From Daedaleopsis sinensis (lineage: Eukaryota; Basidiomycota; Agaricomycetes; Polyporales; Polyporaceae): 64,000 nucleotides of DNA. Position 1 is the stretch's first letter; the number at the start of each line of letters is the position of its first letter. Below are positions 1 through 11,500 of this stretch, in pieces. The stretch spans positions 3,038,001-3,102,000 of the forward strand of contig CM066310.1 of assembly GCA_033807695.1 (NCBI GenBank), read 5' to 3'. A program made the translations under genes and the position numbers. The notes beneath the pieces were generated by a model. That model was given only the letters and a program-made list of their open reading frames with translations. It ran no database searches and was not told the DNA's origin.

Positions 1-453
1 AACATGGGGCCAAACGAGGTCGCCGTGACCGGTGCTGGCGAGGGGAGGTTGGGACTGGGACGTTCATTGTCCGTCCGCACACACAAGTCCCGTTGCAAGT
101 AGTGCGGGCACGGCCCACGGCGTCTTCCGACGCCGCCTATGGTAATGTTCCGGCGGGGACCGGACATACTTAGATCAGCCGTGGCCTCTCCTGGTTAACA
201 GGGACTCAGGGTCGAGTCAGAACGTCTCGCATGGAAGCGGTAAGAGTTGACAGGCGCATAACTAGCCCTGGCCGAGGGACCCAGGAGAAGGCAAGGCCGT
301 CTTCCAGGTTCTCCTCCACTTCAGTGGCACGGTTCGGTTTACGAGCTACCGCAGCATCCACGATTCGCTCGTTGCCGTTGGAAGTATAAGTTCAAGTTAG
401 TGCGCCGCGATAGCCATTCGCAAAGTCCACCATCCCCGCGACCGACTCCAACC
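1..453. other. Upstream flank of the first ATPase gene
   Basis: I see no convincing coding exon in this stretch. It should contain the promoter of the ATPase gene that starts at 454. By analogy with the three complete pairs further right, a divergent coiled-coil partner gene would be expected to begin about 0.3-0.5 kb upstream, which places it at or beyond the left edge of the window; I cannot see its start here. Confidence 0.4.
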
Positions 454-2977
454 ATGGCCCAACTTCCACCGACCTCCGCCCGCAAGCTCGTCTTGAGCAT
501 CGATGTCGGGACGACTTTCTCAGGGATGTCGTACGCGATCATGAGCAAGGGCGACAACCCGGACATCAAGACTGTAACACGGTCAGTAGATGTGGTCGAC
601 TCCGACACTTCCCCGCTGATGATTCTCCTAGATACCCAGGGCAGGAGGACCGCGCGGGCGACTACCGCATCCCCACCATCATCTACTACCGCAAGGACGG
701 CAGCGTCCATTCGGTCGGTGCACAGGCGGCGTCAGAGGATCTCGAAATGGAGCCCGACTTCAAAGACCTCGTTCTTTCTAATTGGTAAGTTGCCCTCGCC
801 AGCGTCCGCGTTCGCTATTTACATGCCCGCATCGCGCCACGTAAGGTTCAAGCTCCATCTCCGACCCCAACACCTCGACTCGGACGACATGAAGCGGCAG
901 AAGATCCCACCGCTCCCTGCCGGCAAGACCGTCATCCAAGTCTTCGCCGACTTCTTGAAGTACATGTTCTCCTGCGCGCGGACGTATATCTCGGAGAACC
1001 ACGCCAACGGCGAGGCGCTGTGGCTGGAGGTTCAGGACGAGGTCGAGTTCGTACTGCCCACCCTAACGGATGGGAGGGGCTGCAACAGAGCAAGATGCGC
1101 TCGGCTGCGATCCTCGCCGGGCTTGTACCAGACACCGACGCCGGCCGCGCGCGTGTACGTTTCGTGAGTGAGGGCGAGGCGAGCCTTCACTTTTGTGTTC
1201 AGAGCGGCCTGATCGCCGACTCGATCAAGGTGCGCACATACGTCGTTCGAGGTGACGATGTGTCTGATTCTCAACTCACGTGCTCTCTCCTGCAGGCTGG
1301 CGAGAAGATCATGGTCGTGGATGCCGGGGGAGGTACTGTCGACATCAGCACGTACTTCTTCAAAAAGGCCGAGCCGCTTGTCGTCGAAGAGCTCGCTGCC
1401 CCCGACTGTAAGTGTGACTTCCTCATGTTGGCCGAAGATGTTGGTTCATGTCTTGCATGATCACAGGCGTCATGCAAGGGTCAGCGATGGTCAACGCGCG
1501 CGCGGAAGTGTTCTTCAAGGGTACGTCCATTATATGCCTTTCTCTCTCTCAGTCATGCTGACGTTTGTGTGCAGATCGTCTAAAGAAGACCAAGTACGGC
1601 CGCGATGAGTCGGTCAAGAGTCTGATGAAAGAGTTCGAGAGGCAAGTCAAGCCGCTCTTCAAGCCCGACACCAAGCGCGTCTTCGTCGACACTCGGCTGG
1701 GTGGAAACGACCCTGCGGTGAACGTTAAGAACGGGCGACTCACGCTGACATCGTGCGTTTTAATCTACCGTGTCCTTCGGTGCAGAAGAGAAGCATCTGA
1801 CATGTGTCGTCGCATCACGTTGCAGGGAGGAGATGACTACGTTGTTCAAACCGTCGCTCGACGGGATAGTCAACTCCATCCGAAAGCAGTTCCAGAGCAC
1901 CCCAGAGACAGTCTCGGTCAGTGTAGCTGTCTACAGACTCGTATCACAAAGCTGATGTGGTGCGTCACCCAGACCGTCTTCTTGGTCGGCGGCTTCTCTG
2001 CCAATGCATGGCTCTACGCGAGCCTTAAGGAAGCTCTTGACAAGATGGGCCTCAGGCTCTACCGTCCGGACGCTCATATGTATGCCGTCGCCGCTCACTT
2101 TGCGCCTTCGCCTGCTGAGCTGACATCCCTCGTACTGCAGGAGCAAAGCGGTCGCGTCCGGCGCCGTGTCGTTCTACTTCGACCAGTTCGTCTCTTCGCG
2201 CGTGGTCAAGGCCACGTACGGCACCTCCGTCGCTGTGCCACTGGACCCTGAAGAACGGGACCACCTCGCACGCTTGCGGGCGGGCAAGTGCGCGCTGGGC
2301 CCGCTTGGGTTCATGTCGGACGCAGGGTGGTCGGCGATCGTTAAGAAGGTCGGTGGTGCATATCCAGTTCTCCACCAGGCGCATTTTGATCTTGCTTTGC
2401 ACCGCTCTGGGATTGCAGGGCACGCGCGTGCGTGACGGCGAGGAGTTCGTCCGGACGTTCGTCATCTCGAGTGGCTCGGCTGCCGGCGCCATGGAGGTCA
2501 CGAAGGAGATCGCGGTCTACACCGGGGAGAAGAAGGAGCCTGTGTGGACGGACGTCGAGCCGGGTGAGCTTCCCCCGCACTCACGCCTCTGCTATGTTCC
2601 TGAATTTTCTCATGCTGTGTTGCCTATAGAGAAGTTCAAGCGTCTGTGCGTCGTCCATGGCGACATCACGAAGGTGACCCCGATTGTCGAGCCCGGCATC
2701 ATGGGCATGCCCGTGTATCTCAAGCAAATTTCGGTCATCCTGCGCTATGGACCCGAGATCGAAGCCCAGATCAGCTGGCAGGAGGACGTGAGTAGCTGTG
2801 TAACCTGCTTCTAGTTGTGTGTTATAGATGTGCTAACGATCGATGACCGTCCTTAAGGGCAAAGAACAACGGTAAGCCACTAGGGCTATGTTACTTTGAG
2901 CCGTGCTCTGATACATTTCCTGATACAGCGGACCCGCTCAAATCGTCTACGATGATGTTTCTAGCAGCTCCAAATAG
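454..2977 (+). CDS. HSPA12-like Hsp70-family ATPase, with an apparent frameshift
   Basis: Member of the actin-like ATPase (Hsp70/HSPA12-like) superfamily. Seen: phosphate-1 loop IDVGTTFSGMSYAI near residue 17, phosphate-2 loop VVDAGGGTVDIS, adenosine-site segment FLVGGFSANAWL, then the family's C-terminal half (SKAVASGAVSFYFDQF, VSSRVVKATYG). About twelve exons joined by short GT-AG introns; the last exon, after 'GKEQR', gives GPAQIVYDDVSSSSK and stops at 2975-2977. The start ATG is at 454, placed by alignment with the paralogues at 21572, 26436 and 34876. Oddity: at about 1054-1058 the reading shifts by one base. The other copies read FVLSHPNGW there, while this one reads FVL then needs a -1 shift to continue as HPNGWEGLQQSKM. 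All other exons are in frame, so this is either a young pseudogene or a one-base sequence error in a CCC run. No coiled-coil partner is visible to its left within the window. Confidence 0.8.
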
Positions 2978-3288
2978 TCCATATGCTTCTTGTTGAACGT
3001 TTACTATGAGGTGGTGCTTGAGGTCTCCGGAAGTTGACTGTGATCGTTGTCTTGTATTTGGCTCGGCATCCACTACGTCTGCGCTATATGTTATCGAGTC
3101 TTGTCTAGAGTCTAATAGTGTACTATAAGCCATCATGCATCATTTCTCAGTTGTCAATAACTCGAACCGACCCTGCCAGAACCCCAGTGTGTTTCGTGAC
3201 TGCGGGTAGTTGACCTTTTGGCAGTGAGCGTCTGAATTCCTATATATGGAGTGAGCGTCTATACTGCCAAATTGAACCATGACGTTGC

Positions 3289-3297
3289 CATTTGCTG
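3289..3297. repeat. Left target-site duplication (CATTTGCTG)
   Basis: The 9-base word CATTTGCTG lies directly outside the left inverted repeat, and the identical word in the same orientation lies directly outside the right one (19180-19188). A direct repeat abutting inverted repeats is the footprint of transposon insertion. The duplication is 8 or 9 bp depending on whether the last G is element sequence; 8 bp is the size I recall for KDZ/Zisupton elements. Confidence 0.7.
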
Positions 3298-3350
3298 AGA
3301 ACATAGGAACTACGGTGCAAAGTCCGGCGGACGTCCGGCGGTCCCGGACG
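3298..3350 (+). repeat. Left terminal inverted repeat
   Basis: Reads AGAACATAGGAACTACGG then TGCAAAGTCCGGCGGAC and a GC-rich run ending CCCGGACG. Over the first ~34 bases about 28 match the reverse complement of 19145-19179; the stretch TGCAAAGTCCG is identical in both ends. Confidence 0.72.
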
Positions 3351-3479
3351 CGCGCTTCGTCGGAATAGACGCCGGCCACGGGCGCGTGTGGGCACGATAG
3401 ACGCCGGTTGCTACTTATCAATGATGTCTATTGCAGTTGTTGCTGGTCGTTAGTATCAAGGACTTGGTATGTAACCAAG

Positions 3480-4680
3480 TCATTGATACTTCATTCGCAC
3501 TGTAACGCTCCGAACTTTTTCATTATCAAACCGAAAGTTCCTTCATACATCCTTCGGAAGTATGAGGCATCCGGCTTCAATGATGTGCAGGAACGTGATT
3601 CGGTACATGATTCGGACCGACTTTCGCTACGTTGCTTCATCAAGTCGCGCCGCCGCGCCGAATTTATTCCGACAGGCTCGGGACCGTTCCGAGTATCCTT
3701 GTCCGGCCTTGCTAAATAATCATGGGTGCTTCCTACTACTAATTGGTGTTCCGGCTCCATGGGTTAACACCTTGGCCAAATGTTCTGCGCGGGTGTGGAA
3801 ATATCCACCGTCTGTTTGCCATCCACTAAGGTCACCGGGTCAGCCTAGGTGCTTGAACTGACAGTGAGGTATTATGGAATAGCCAAGGACACTGTTTCGA
3901 CGATTCTGACCATTCGGAACGCTTTACGCAAATGAACTTTCACTACTTGCTGAACATCGGGGCCGCTCCGAGTATTTCTGAACCATCGCGTAGTATGTAT
4001 CGGAATGACGAAGACCTCTGTGAGCCCTCGAGTATCTTTTATGTAGCCGCTCCGATGTTTTACAGTGTACCCTGGTTAGTATCGGAATGCTACGACCCTT
4101 TTCCACCTTTATAGTCGTTCTTCCGGAACAACTCCCCCGGACTAGGTCAAATGTATCTGATGTGTTCCGTCATAACACTGCCTCCGTCCGCAACGACATG
4201 GGCAAGCGCTCCGGAAATATTCCGCGAACCTCAGCGCCGTTTGCACTGCTTTGGCACACACACTAGCCATGTGCTCATTTAAATTGACGGCTGCACTCCG
4301 GCCTCTTTATGTTTTGCGCAACGACAGTTCCGACATATTATTGTTGTTTCCGTCATGGCTGCGAGTATTCTGCTCATTGAGGTATTAACACTCGGAACTG
4401 CTCCGCGCATGCTGTTCTAAAATCATAGATATTCAGAAACATTCCGGACCACTCCCGAGTGGTTATGTTCGGTGGTGCCTCTGAAATTATGCGGAACTAA
4501 CCGCACAACATCGGCCAGCCGTGAATTATTTACTTACGCACTGGTCAGGAAGTGTACCCAAGGCCGGCGTCACATTCCTCCATACTTGGGGGGCCGGGCG
4601 TCTGTAAATTGCCCTTCATCAACATCAACTCACGGTCATCATCTCACGTCTCCTCTCTCCACTACTTACTGTAGCCCTGG
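3480..4680. repeat. Left subterminal repeat zone, no gene
   Basis: Non-coding stretch with roughly twenty scattered short motifs of the form GCTCCG, GTTCCG, ATTCCGG or TTCCGGAAC, for example near 3508, 3688, 3965, 4050, 4120, 4208 and 4450. Such dense short motifs inside transposon ends usually serve as transposase binding sites. I see no coding exon before 4683. Confidence 0.55.
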
Positions 4681-4682
4681 TC

Positions 4683-7019
4683 ATGTTGCTTTGGGACGCC
4701 ATTGCTTCGCGCATAGCTGCTCCGGAATTTCAAGGGTGGCTTCAATTCTCGCACATAACCAAATTCCTCGCTGTCGTTGACCGTCTTTCGCCCATTATGA
4801 CTCTCGCCTCCCCTCGAACGCAGCGTCTCCTCGCACCTGTCCTCCCTTCGGTTGTGCGAACTGCGCTTTCCGAAGCGATCAATCTTCCCTTGGCCCATAT
4901 CGACCTCATCTGGTCAGCACTCGGGGAAACGGCTTTGGCGGCCAACAGTTGCGATGTGGTGGTGCAAGAGGCCTCCATTGACGAGGTTCTCAGTGTCATT
5001 GCCCGGCAGAGCGAGATCGGTATGTGCCTCACCAGGTCTTCTTGTCGCCTCGCTGCTCTCAGCGTGGCCGATGTTAATTCGCACACAGGATGCGAGGTCC
5101 TAGTGCCCCCAGTTAGTACCTGCCGAAATGTTGGTTGCAAGCAGCACGGCAAGCCGCTGGGTGGTAACCGCAAGTCGTACTCTGTACACATGTACACGCT
5201 TCGCCGCGGGGTTCTACCCGCGCAAGTGTATACTCTATATTGCCGCGGTGAGCAGCCTCCTTGTGTTGCGCGTGTAACTAGATCGGAGGGCCGACTGCTT
5301 CTCCAGAATGTCGTACCACCTACCGCCCCAATTATTTTGTTATCAACGCCGACTCTCCTCACGCCATCCGGGAGTACTATGAAGGGCTACCTGAGTGGTT
5401 GGAGGTCTCTGAACATTCTTATGTGGATCGCGAGTTTATGAATCTCGTCCGAGCGCAAATGGCGTTCTCTCAGTGCGTGCCAAAAAACCGCCTCACGCGC
5501 CTCTGTTGCTCACTCCCCGTTGTTAATTGCAGTTCGTCCGGAGAGACCATCTCGCGCGTATACAATGCCGGGCTCACGCGCCATTCGACTCCGCATCCTA
5601 TAACCCCCGACGATGTATGGAACGCCTTCTATCTACATGCGCTCTTGCTGGACGCCCAGAGGCGGGGAGAACAAATGTTCATTCCCCATCAGGGCGAGCA
5701 TTCGGAGCGCTTCACCGCCGCACTCTGGGTACGCAACCTCCGGATGGCTGGAACCGGGCAACCTCAGTGGGCACACGCTTGCGATGATTGTCAGAAGATC
5801 ATTGCCTCGGAACGCCCGGTCGAACCACGACGTAAGTGTCTGGCCAGAGTCACCCCCGTTAATGTACTCCCTTGCGCCGTCGACTTACGTTTGCACATTG
5901 GTATAGGTCGGCTTACAGCTTGTGTCATGGATGGCGTAACTCTCGGGCATCCTCGGTGTGCGATGGATCATTGCCTCGCGCGACTGGACTCGCCTCGTGA
6001 TCGTTTCTGCGCTTCGCACCGCGCGCAAGAGCAGATATGCGCCATTGTGGGCTGCGAACGACCCTGCGTGCCCCATGGACGAACCTGTGATGTTCCCGCA
6101 CATCGCGACCTCGAGTTGTCCAAGCGCACACACGGCAACGCCATGAAGCGACTGAAGCGTCGCCACCAGTCTCATCAGAGTACTGGTCACGGACGTGGCC
6201 GCGCCCCTCCTGTCCCCGACTTAGATGTGTTGGACGACCCGGAGATAGCCCCAACTTTGGACGACGACGTTTCGGGTCAGGCCACGGAGTCGCAGGTTCC
6301 GGCGGGAACTACGGAGGCCGAGCCTACAGAGGCGCACGTTCCGGAGGAGGGGGATCGTTCTGTACCGCCGCCCAAGATGAAGTCGAGACTCACTCGACGT
6401 TGGACACACAACGAACAACTCGTCGTTCGCTGCTGCGGTACAGTAATTGCGAGGGCGAGCTTCTATGAGGCCGAGTCTCCTTCTAATTGCCTCGTGAGTC
6501 ATCCACCATATCGAATGCTGCGTTGTTGTAGTTTCCTTATTCAAGTTCACTCATTCATTGTCGGTCCTGTAGGCACTGCTGCGTCGCGTTTTCCCCCTAC
6601 TTTTTCCCGGGGCCCAACCTTCGTTCTGTTTCTTCGACAGCAATTGTTTGCTCCTCAAACACATGCTAGCCGTCGACGACCACAGCTTCCCTCGCACAGG
6701 CTTCCCAGTCGACGTCTTCCACGCCACAGTCAAACACAAAGATTCCGATGCCTTCTGCGCCATGAACTGCAATCCTGCCACTTTCCCAGAACTTATCGAC
6801 GGTGATAAGTGGGTCTTCAACTCCTCTGCATGCGAGCAGATCAATGTGTGGTTCGGGAAGTTTCAGTCTATCGTGCGTGAAATGTCAGAGGTCCATTACA
6901 ACTTTTACTTGGACGAGATGATTTTGATCTACAACGAATGGAGACAGTCGGTGCTCGCTCGTGAGGGCAAGAAGCCGCACTTGGTTCCTGTCGAGGAGTT
7001 GCAGATACCTCATGTATAG
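4683..7019 (+). CDS. CxC5/CxC6 cysteine-cluster protein, candidate KDZ-type transposase
   Basis: About seven exons, all in frame. Order: an N-terminal helical region; a CxC5-like cysteine pair set (TCRNVGCKQHG ... LYCRECRTTYRPNYF); a middle segment ending HACDDC; a CxC6-like cluster (ARLDSPRDRFCASHR, ICAIVGCERPC, RTCDVPAHRDLELSKR) followed by a basic K/R stretch and an acidic linker; and a C-terminal catalytic-looking block. Candidate acidic residues of a split DDE/RNase H-like core are D in VMDGVTLGHPRC, D in CFFDSNCLLLKHML and E in NSSACEQINVWFGKF, with the CxC6 cluster inserted between the first and second. CxC5 and CxC6 are known as domains associated with KDZ transposases in mushrooms; that this protein is itself the transposase is my inference. 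The stop is at 7017-7019. Confidence 0.75.
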
Positions 7020-7271
7020 ATCTTGGTTGCTGATGTACTACTGGAACGTTGTTGCATGTCTGATAGGACTTTGTTCACACTCTCACAATGCACACTTATA
7101 CTATCACCTCTCACTCGCGCCCCAGCCAGTTGTGCTTTCTGCTCAGTCCATACATTTAATTCCGGCCTGCCGCCCGTGGCGGAAGATCACAAAGTCGGTA
7201 GTATGTAGTCCTACTCTCCGCTACAACCTCCCCCTTGCGCAGGCCGGGCTGTCCTCTCACCCAGGCCGAAG

Positions 7272-8296
7272 CTACCCCGTTCTCGCGATAACACTTAGAC
7301 TCGCGATTTCGAATACTACTTCACTGAGTGCGTTGCGCACTACTCGAAGCTGACCCAGCGCTGTATCTCCACATTTTATCTGCGTCAATGAGATACGTCG
7401 AGGGCTCTGTAACTCGTCCGGAAATATGTTCGTGGTGTCGAAACATTCCAGGTCCTGAATGGTGTATAATGTGTGTGAGACAAATCCACTCGGTGGAGGA
7501 TTAACGCGAGCGGGCATTCGTACCCCGTCATGTTCATCGTAACTTCTTCGCATCTCCAAACGATCGGGGATTGGTTCTGCCGGGGGATTGGTCAGTAGTA
7601 TCCTTCGATTATATATTTCACACCGCTTACGAGATCGCCCAAAGAACTTGGTGATGTTTCGAATCATCTTCAGGTCACGCTCTTGCATGGCGGCGCCAGC
7701 GACGTAGAATTCGGGGAAATGGTCTATCGCTGCGATGTACTGCTTCTGAACGACCTTGAAAACGACGGCGACAGTCACGGGGACACGGCTGTACACGAGC
7801 GTATACAGATCCCATTGGCATTGCTTCCAGGGCAGTCGGCTTAATGCGATGGGTGCGTTCGTGAGGTAGGGAGGTGTCAAAAGACACTTCACCCTGCTGC
7901 ATGCTGAGATTAGTGGCGGCGGACGACGAATTCGGCCAGCTTTGAGGTGCTGTACTAGCCGGGGACATGACTTACCATTGAGTGTCGGGTGTGAGCTCTA
8001 TGCCGAGCAAATATTCCGCGTGGGCACTCGCCTCGGGAACCTGCGCCTCTGCCGACACCATGCGACCCCCATTGGCAGCGGCGCGGTCGCGCGTGATTCT
8101 CGCGGCCTGCGCAATGGCTTCGGAAAAAAGCAAGTCTGTTGGTGGGGATGGCCGGGTCATTGTGTGGCCTTTGTCGCATGCAAGTGATAGGTAAACACTC
8201 ACCGAGTGGTCGTTGAGCGCCCCTCGAGGGCCGTTCTATTTGTGTGGCGCCGGGGACTTGCTCGGCGGCGGCCGAGTTGTTGCTTTCATCGGGCAT
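7272..8296 (-). CDS. Transposon cargo protein A, unknown function
   Basis: Three exons: a short Met exon (MPDESNNSAAAEQVPGATQ..., 8296 to about 8204), a second exon (LLFSEAIAQAARITRDRA ... ELTPDTQW) and a long third exon (VKCLLTPPYLTNAPIALS ... SVIARTG) ending at 7272. Both introns have GT and AG ends of 65-80 nt. The product is about 310 residues with no transmembrane segment and no motif I recognise; the third exon is mixed alpha/beta in composition (QCQWDLYTLVYSRVPVTVAV). A TATATATA run lies about 115 bp upstream on this strand. It lies tail to tail with the CxC5/CxC6 gene. Confidence 0.55.
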
Positions 8297-8410
8297 AGGA
8301 ATGCTAGGATATTGCCCAGTAGACCTGCGGTGTATACGGAGATAGATGGACTCGCACAGAGGTGCTACAGAGACAGTACCAGGTGCGACGGTTAGAGCGT
8401 AAGGACAATG

Positions 8411-8418
8411 TATATATA
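8411..8418 (-). promoter_or_regulatory. TATA-like box upstream of cargo gene A
   Basis: An alternating TATATATA run about 115 bp before the proposed start of the gene at 7272-8296. It is the only TATA-like sequence in this intergenic stretch. Confidence 0.35.
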
Positions 8419-8582
8419 CCTATCTCCAGCCATCAGTGGCTGTTCGCGCGACCACGCGCCCAAATCTGTGCAACACAGTGGCAGCGGTCATTCTCTCGCC
8501 GGCGCAGGGTTCAGGGGGTAAGAAAGTCGTCTTGAAATGAGATCACATAGTTGACGCTACTACTGCTCGATTACAAATCGTA

Positions 8583-11500
8583 CTACTTTTTGGGAACGAA
8601 TATGTTGAAGTTCTTGATCTTCGCAGGAACCCACTGTCTGTTGAGCGGCCCGACCGAGGTCTCTGCGGTGCCCGCCTGTGCTCCAACGATCTGCCCGGAC
8701 GTCGTCGACGGCGCTGCGCGCGCTCTACTTGTGGACGCCGCTGCGGTGGTCTTGATGCGCGCTCGAGGCCTTGGAACAGGCGGTTGCGGACTTGGGGAGT
8801 CTGCAGGGGTCGCGGTCGATGCGAGTGTAGTGGCCAACGATGTATCTGTGGCAGGCTTCGTCCGTCTCCGACGTTTGGAAGCACCTTCAATGATAGCGCG
8901 ATGGCGGCGCAGAGTCGACGAATCACTTGAGTGTTCGGAGAGTGAGCCGCCGTCGCGCCTGTGCAGGTCTCGAGATCGCGAACGCTCGCGCACCACAGAA
9001 GAAGAGCGGCTGATGGTCGTTGGTTTGCGTTTCCCTGTCGTGGACCCAAGTCCAATCCCGCAATGAGGTTAGATTGGTCATTAGCGTTAAACACCCCATC
9101 GCGCACCTCCAAGTGTTGAAGTCGCTGTTGGACGCTCGAATTTACCGGGGGACGGGATGCCGCACGGGGGCTCAAGGACCACGCGAGTTGCGCGCGCGCG
9201 GACGGATGTCGAGTTTGGCCGCGCCGGGTTTGGCTTAGAGGTCAGGACCGGTGCGGGCTCGCCGTCCTCCTCGGAACCCGAGGGCTCATCCTCGGCTTCA
9301 TCCGCCTCCGCGTCCTCGTCCTCGTCTTCATCCGCCTCCGCGTCCTCGTCCTCGTCTGCATCACCCTCCGCGTCTTCGTCCTCGTCTGCATCACCCTCCG
9401 CGTCCTCGTCCTCGTCTTCATCACCCTCCGTGTCCTCGGCCTCGTCTTCATCCCCCTCAGCGTCCGCGTCCTCGTCTTCATCCGCCTGAGCGTCCGCGTC
9501 CTCGTCTTCATCCGCCTCAGCGTCCGCGTCCTTGTCTTCATCAGAGTCCGCGCCCTCGTCCTCCTGATCATCTTCGAGAAAGAGCGCCATACCGTCCTCA
9601 CCCGCGATCGCATCTGAGGGACCGAGTCCCAGCGCGTCATCTTGCTCGTCTTCGCTCGTGGCCACGCCCGATTGCCTCTCGCCCTGTTCGCGCGCCACGG
9701 TAGGCGCGCTTCCGGACTGGGCGAGTGCGCGCCGAATTTGCGTGACTTTGGCCACAGGAGCTCCGGCCTTGCGCGACGCCTGGAGGGCAACATGTTTTTG
9801 AAGCGACCGCGAACGCTGAGACGGCGATGCTGCCTCAACAGTCCCCCCCCCAGTGTCATGGTCCAATTCGTCGGCGGGGACGGTACGGCGCGAGGCCCCA
9901 GAGGGCGAGGGTGAGTGCACGCGACGCCTTTTCTTACGTGAAGCAGCAGTTTGCGGGTCCCCCAAAATGGCCGCAATTTGAGCTCGCAATTTATACGCAC
10001 CCAACACCTCGTTCTTGGCGATGAGCGTCTTGATCAGTTTGGCGACTCGTGGGTCGCCCTTCTGGATGGCCTTATGACAGTACGTCACGTCGCTCATCCA
10101 ATCCTTGCTGCGCGATAGGAACTTCCCAACGACTCCTGCATGCACAAAGCGGCCCACCGCGGCCGGTCCAGCTTCTGGGGATGCTCGGCCCAACGCCAGC
10201 ATGTCGCCCACAGTGTTGATCCATCGGATGAGGCGTTCAGCAGGTTGTGCGGACCATTTGACAGCGTCCTTGATCTCCTGTACCTCTTCGGATTTGCTGA
10301 ACCTACCCCCCTGAGTTTCTCCAAGCCATTTGAGTAACGCAGCGTCTTTGGCCTCGAGCGTGTACTTCATGCGAGGGGCTTTAGCCTTCGGGGCCTGGCG
10401 ACCGCGGCGTTGGCCTGCACGTGGGGGAGGTTGTTCCTCTTCTTCCTCATCCTCCTCTGTCTCGCTGCGCTCGTTCTTGGATGCTGTCGAAGTGGGAATC
10501 TGCGAAGACGCGTCATGAGATCATAAATCGAATGCGAACGTGGCCTCCGATCTAATGCGCACCCGCTCCACAATGTACGTCAAACAGAATTTTGCTGCGC
10601 GCAACGGGCCAGACGTCTTCGTCGGATCTAAGATTTCAAGCTCGAGGTCAAAGTCTTCGCGAAAATAATGTATTTCCCCATCTTGGTCGACCGACGCAAT
10701 CCGCCGGGTATATCGTGAACCATTGGCGGCCATTGGGATACCAATGTACACCAGCTCTGTGCGCGAAAGTCAATCGTTATAGCACTGGCGCGTCGTACAT
10801 ACGTACCGTCCATCCCTGCCACATCTTCCCAAAGACGCCGCACCATGTAATGCTCTCCCACGAGGAATCGTTGAGTCCGGACGCCGTAATCCACGGGGAC
10901 GTCATACAGAATGTCGACTGTGGCCCCGCCGGCGGGTCCATGTTCTCCGTGACGCAAGTCCGCTCCAAGCGCAGCAACCGTGACTCGAGATTCCAAAATC
11001 TCGACGCCTGGCCAGGCGCGATGGCACCACGGTTCGCGGTTCGGGCACAACTCGAACCGCAGCCCAGGTTCCTGCAGCGGTCGGCGAATGTCAGCCCCCC
11101 CGCCCGCTCAGATGAGCACAATCTCACCTCTGCGTCTGCCGCCTGAGATAATACATCTCTGTACGTCGTAAGTCCACTCCGACGGTTCACGGTGAGGTCG
11201 CCAGGAGGTGAGAAAATATGATCTTCTGCCCAAGGTGAAGGGGTTGTAGGGCGCGACTCGTATTCATAGTCAGAGTCGATCTACGAGCGATTCAGCTTTC
11301 TAGCATGTCTGGCAGATGGGAACAGCACACTCACAAACCCGGCTATCTCAAGTACGTCACCCAGGGCGTACTCCGATTGCCCAGTCGGAATAGGTATCGG
11401 AAGGAACTCCTCGGTCAAAGCCACCTCAGCGAATGGATCTACCAAGTCGGCGCGATCCGCGATTCGCGCAGATCGTCGTAATGGTGGATCCGCCTCGGTG

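Noticed and set aside
9157..9703. Long Ser-rich and Pro/Arg-rich plus-strand readings
   Set aside because: They are antisense shadows of the acidic repeat coding tract on the minus strand.
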